From Alphaproteobacteria bacterium UBA6544 (GTDB lineage: Bacteria > Pseudomonadota > Alphaproteobacteria > UBA8366), in the NCBI GenBank assembly GCA_002434595.1, contig DJKK01000276.1:1-9066 (forward strand): DNA of 9,066 nucleotides, given 5' to 3'. Within the stretch, counting starts at the first letter, position 1. Each line of letters opens with the position of its first letter. The notes under the pieces are model-generated. The model made no database searches. It was not told where the DNA came from and saw only the letters and a program-made list of their open reading frames with translations. This document shows positions 5,826-9,066 of this stretch, piece after piece. The position numbers and the translations under genes are program-made.

Positions 5826-7436
5826 TCAACTGCCCGCACGTGGCTTGGCGAAAGCCAGCACTTTTTCATAGAGTTCGCGTTTCCCGAGCACACCTTCGGC
5901 AATTTGCAAGTCAAGGTCTTGCCCCTCGTGAGGCTGCCAGGGACACATTTGCTTCGGGCGGTCCGCATCATCCGTGCCGGCGCGCCGTCGAATTTTCAAA
6001 TTCCGGCGGATAGATTCGCCCTTACCCGTAATGAGCGCCGCGATTGCAGTGGCGCTGTCCCGCATGCGGCTAGTGCAGATAGTTGGCAATACACCATACC
6101 GGTTCAGCACATAGCCGGATGGCGCGTGCATCCGGGCCCAGGTGAGGATCAACTCGCCATCGTTTGGAAGGCGGAGGACCTGTTGGACGGTTCCTTTTCC
6201 GAAACTACTGGCGCCAACGACAATCGCCCGGCCTTGGTCCTGCAGCGCGGATGCAATGATCTCGGCGGCGGACGCAGAAGCACCATCGAGCAGGACGGCA
6301 ATGGGGATTTTTGGCACGATCACATGGTTGTCGGCGTCGAAATACTGATAACTTCGAGGATGCCGTCCGCGTGTCCTGAGGATTGCACCGGTCGCGAGAA
6401 ACAAATCGGCGACTTTGACTGCTTGGTCGAGAAGGCCGCCAGGATTTCCTCGAACGTCGATGATCAAGCCGCGAAGCCGTGCGCCGAGCGTTACTTCCGC
6501 TTGATCCGTCGCTTCGCGCATCTCCCGAAGGGTATCCTGGTTGAAGCTGGTCAGGCGGATGTAAGCGAAGTCGCGGTCTACCTCCATGAAGACCGTTTGC
6601 TCGACGATATGGGTCCGGGTCACAGGGACCTTTAACGGCTCTTCGCGAGCGTCTCTCCTAATCGTCAGTAGTAGCTCGGTCCGAACCGGTCCACGGAGCA
6701 AATTGACAATACCGCGCAATGGCATCCCGGAAATGGCAAAGTCGTCAATTGCGAGGATACGGTCGCCCTTCATCAGCCCGGCAATGTAAGCCGGCTGGCC
6801 CGGTTTTATCTTGCTGATTAAGGCGCCATCGGTATGCGCTTCGATAGACGCACCAATGCCGCCAAAACCGTCGCGCTTTGCGCGTTCCTCGCGTGCCGCC
6901 TCGGCCGTCGAATATCGGGTATAGGAATCAAGCTGATCTGCCATCGTGTCGAAAATTGAGGCGTAGATGCTTTCCGCCGTCGCCGCATTCAGGGCCGCCG
7001 ACGCAGTTCGTCCAGATTCAATAAGGTGGACGGCGGTGGAAGCCCACTCGGCGGCACTGCTGGCCAGTTTAGTCTGGGCGGCGGCGCGGCCGTCAATCAA
7101 GAGAGCGACTTCATCACTGGCATCGCTTTTCACCGCCGCCAGAGCAGGTTCAATGCGCCGCAATCCGTTCAAACCGATCAAGACCAACTCGCCGATGTCC
7201 GCTGTGTCGATGTAGATGTCCTGAATGTATGCGAATCCCGCGTCGAATACTTCGATGGCGGCGGCGGATTCGAACTGATCTGGAACGTTGGCAACGCCGA
7301 TTTTCGCACACCCTGCGGACATTGCGGCGGTCCAAAGAACAAACGAGACGGTCGCGGCGCGAGCCATCCATTGAATGCATTTTGGCCTGCAAGGTTGCAG
7401 GGGCGAAATGCGAGCTTCCAACCTATACACTGTCAT
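5826..7436 (-). CDS. S41 carboxy-terminal processing protease (CtpA-like) with PDZ domain
   Basis: This 536-residue Ser/Lys protease acts outside the inner membrane. From ATG 7436 the order is: a signal segment (about 25-42), an N-terminal helical region, a PDZ domain (about 190-262; GGIGASIE, then AGLMKGDRILAID) and the S41 core. The core shows LIIDVRGNPGG (324-334), DGASASAAEI with nucleophile Ser389, Asp400, and SFGKGTVQQ with general-base Lys414. A C-terminal tail has Cys454 and a CPWQPHEGQDLDL segment (498-510). The start is uncertain. Met24 (7367) begins a much neater signal peptide, and MSAGC just before residue 43 resembles a lipoprotein box, although the -3 residue is Ser. Neither start has a clear ribosome-binding site. 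The gene lies 32 bases after rnr and its stop is next to the Nudix start, suggesting one transcript. CtpA family members trim periplasmic proteins; the target here is unknown. Confidence 0.92.
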   Translation of the reverse strand: MTVYRLEARISPLQPCRPKCIQWMARAATVSFVLWTAAMSAGCAKIGVANVPDQFESAAAIEVFDAGFAYIQDIYIDTADIGELVLIGLNGLRRIEPALAAVKSDASDEVALLIDGRAAAQTKLASSAAEWASTAVHLIESGRTASAALNAATAESIYASIFDTMADQLDSYTRYSTAEAAREERAKRDGFGGIGASIEAHTDGALISKIKPGQPAYIAGLMKGDRILAIDDFAISGMPLRGIVNLLRGPVRTELLLTIRRDAREEPLKVPVTRTHIVEQTVFMEVDRDFAYIRLTSFNQDTLREMREATDQAEVTLGARLRGLIIDVRGNPGGLLDQAVKVADLFLATGAILRTRGRHPRSYQYFDADNHVIVPKIPIAVLLDGASASAAEIIASALQDQGRAIVVGASSFGKGTVQQVLRLPNDGELILTWARMHAPSGYVLNRYGVLPTICTSRMRDSATAIAALITGKGESIRRNLKIRRRAGTDDADRPKQMCPWQPHEGQDLDLQIAEGVLGKRELYEKVLAFAKPRAGS

Positions 7437-7468
7437 TAATTTTACGCGAATTCTTAATCGGTTGGTAG

Positions 7469-9066
7469 TTAACGCCTGCGACGGCCGTGTCGCTTCGGTG
7501 CTCGACGCTGCCGGGACTTTCGGGCACGATCGTTGGTTATGTCATCTATATCCGCGAGTTGGAACACCAAGCTCCCGGTTCTCGGTTCCGCCTCAAGGAG
7601 TTCGGCGGTTACTGTCTGGCCAAGCGAAAAGCGTAGGCCGCTGTTTTCTCCCTCCAAGCAATGATGTGTCTCGTCGTAATGGTAACGGTCCCAGGGAAGA
7701 GTTCGGATGGGAACGAAGCCGTCAGCACCTGTTTCTTCAAGTCTGATGAAGAGGCCAAATCGTGTGACGCCACTGATCCTGCCTGAGAAAATGCTGCCGA
7801 TGCGATCTGCGAGGAACGCCGAAGTAAAGCGGTCGAGTGCGTCACGTTCCGCAGCGGCGGCACGCCGCTCCGTTGAAGAGATTTGCTCGCCAATCGCGGT
7901 GAAGGCGTCATCGGCATCATTGGGCAAGGCGCCTTCGCCGAGGCTAAACTCGCGGATCAAGGTGCGATGGACCAACAAGTCGGCATAGCGGCGGATTGGC
8001 GATGTAAAATGGCAATAACGTCGGAGCGCTAGTCCGAAATGGCCGGAATCGCCAGGGCCGTAGACTGCTTTTGATTGCGCGCGCAGAATCAGGTCGCTGA
8101 CAATCTGAAGCTTATCGGTATGCGCCGCCCGGGTCAGAATGTCGGCGAAGTGAGTTGGGCGCAGGGCTCCCGCCCGCGCCAGCTTGAAACCGAGTGTCGA
8201 AAGCGATTCGCGGAGGGTCTCGACGTCTCCCAACGCCGGCGGTTCGTGAATGCGATACATGACGGGCGCTTGTTTGGCTTGCAGGGCCTCGGCCGCGGCG
8301 ACATTGGCTGCGATCATGTATTCCTCAATCAGCCGGTGGCTGTCGTAGCGCGGACGAGGCAAGATCTTGTCCACCCAACCCTCTTCATTCAGTACCACTT
8401 GGCGTTCCGGGAGATCGAGATCGAGTGTGCCCCGCTTGTCGCGGGCTCTCGCAAGTGCCTCGTAGGCGCCGAAGAGTGGTTCGATGACCAAAGCCATCAG
8501 GGATTTGGTCTTGTCGTCCGGACTACCGTCTCGGGCATTCTGGACTTGTTCGTAGGTCAGGCGGGCGGCCGAGCGCATCAGCCCGCGCCGAAATACATGG
8601 CTGAGCAGGCATCCGTCACGGCTGATCCGCATATCAGCCGCGAGGCAGGCGCGATCGACGCCGGGACGCAGGGAACAGAGGTCATTGGAGAGCTTTTCTG
8701 GCAGCATTGGTACGACGCGGTCCGGGAAATAGGCTGAATTTCCACGCTCTCGTGCCGAGAGATCCAATGGGTCGCCGTGCCGGACATACCAGGCAACGTC
8801 CGCAATGGCGACGACAATCCGCCAACCGCCTGAATTGTCTGGCGCATCGTCTGGTGATGCGAATACCGCATCGTCGAAATCGCGGGCATCAGCGCCATCG
8901 ATTGTGACCAATGGTAATGAACGGAGGTCCTCTCGATTGCCCAGTGCAACAGGTGCCGCGCGTTCGGCCTGCTTTAGTGCGGCGGCCGAAAACTCGACGG
9001 GCAATCCGTGGGTGTGTATGGCTACCAGGCTGATGGACCGCGGGTTGTCCGACGATCCAATACGGC
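7469..9066 (-). CDS. rnr: Ribonuclease R, C-terminal about 530 residues (5' end beyond window)
   Basis: RNase R is a processive 3'-to-5' exoribonuclease that degrades structured RNA. The frame is open to the right edge. The first visible residues RIGSSDNPRSISLVAIHTHG match the segment just before the RNB catalytic domain, so the N-terminal helix-turn-helix and cold-shock domains lie outside. VTIDGADARDFDDAV (about 8870-8905) provides the four metal-binding aspartates in the same spacing as Escherichia coli Asp272/278/280/281. The RNB signature HFTSPIRRYADLLVHR lies at about 7965-8015. An S1 RNA-binding domain follows (GRISGVTRFGLFIRLEETGA, about 7735-7795), then a short basic tail ending RRAPKRHGRRRR. 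An apparent TTG start at 9004 is internal and should not be used. This is the first gene of the rnr, protease, Nudix, rpmG block. Confidence 0.97.
   Translation of the reverse strand, partial: RIGSSDNPRSISLVAIHTHGLPVEFSAAALKQAERAAPVALGNREDLRSLPLVTIDGADARDFDDAVFASPDDAPDNSGGWRIVVAIADVAWYVRHGDPLDLSARERGNSAYFPDRVVPMLPEKLSNDLCSLRPGVDRACLAADMRISRDGCLLSHVFRRGLMRSAARLTYEQVQNARDGSPDDKTKSLMALVIEPLFGAYEALARARDKRGTLDLDLPERQVVLNEEGWVDKILPRPRYDSHRLIEEYMIAANVAAAEALQAKQAPVMYRIHEPPALGDVETLRESLSTLGFKLARAGALRPTHFADILTRAAHTDKLQIVSDLILRAQSKAVYGPGDSGHFGLALRRYCHFTSPIRRYADLLVHRTLIREFSLGEGALPNDADDAFTAIGEQISSTERRAAAAERDALDRFTSAFLADRIGSIFSGRISGVTRFGLFIRLEETGADGFVPIRTLPWDRYHYDETHHCLEGENSGLRFSLGQTVTAELLEAEPRTGSLVFQLADIDDITNDRARKSRQRRAPKRHGRRRR

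Noticed and set aside
5793..6635. Plus-strand open frame of 280 codons
   Set aside because: It is antisense to the S41 protease and Nudix genes, whose motifs are clear, and its translation shows no recognisable domain.
7453..7472. Paired TTAA motifs near the rnr stop
   Set aside because: The spacer is 11 bases instead of 7, and one half overlaps the rnr stop codon.
8075..8737. Plus-strand open frame of 220 codons
   Set aside because: It is antisense to the RNB domain of rnr and has no recognisable motif; it reflects the base composition of rnr.

Overview
The window looks like the chromosome of an alphaproteobacterium, most likely from the Rhodospirillales or a nearby lineage. The evidence is an intact DivK single-domain receiver next to a recognisable PleD relic, a DUF1849/EipB periplasmic protein, a DinB with an N-terminal Cys4 knuckle, and the run rnr / S41 protease / Nudix / rpmG ending at pleD-divK, which I recall as an alphaproteobacterial gene order. 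The assignment rests on protein resemblance and gene order only. There are no insertion sequences, CRISPR arrays, tRNA or rRNA genes.

Layout. At the left edge (1-278, minus) is the N-terminus of a D-2-hydroxyacid dehydrogenase. It is divergent from an eipB-like envelope gene (353-1198, plus). That gene ends 8 bases from the tail of dinB (1207-2397, minus). dinB begins with a GTG overlapping the stop codon of a half-length ROK sugar-kinase gene (2394-2849, minus). A 176-base divergent spacer carrying a near-consensus CtrA box leads into divK (3026-3391, plus). Six bases later comes pleD (3398-4767, plus), which is wrecked: twelve in-frame stops, two frameshifts and a broken GGEEF motif, yet it keeps nearly its whole length. 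From the right, a minus-strand block runs toward it: rnr (7469 to beyond 9066), an S41 carboxy-terminal protease (5826-7436), a Nudix hydrolase (5128-5823) and rpmG (4894-5061), ending in a hairpin at 4844-4865.

How it fits together. In Caulobacter-type cells DivK and the diguanylate cyclase PleD are partners in the polar cell-cycle circuit. Here the adaptor DivK looks fully functional while its cis-encoded cyclase is dead, so DivK must be working without this PleD. The second scar is the ROK gene, cut off just past the catalytic Asp where dinB begins. The remaining genes (translesion polymerase, RNase R, periplasmic protease, Nudix, L33, EipB) look like ordinary housekeeping genes. The most interesting content is therefore selective gene decay inside a conserved cell-cycle locus rather than a new system.
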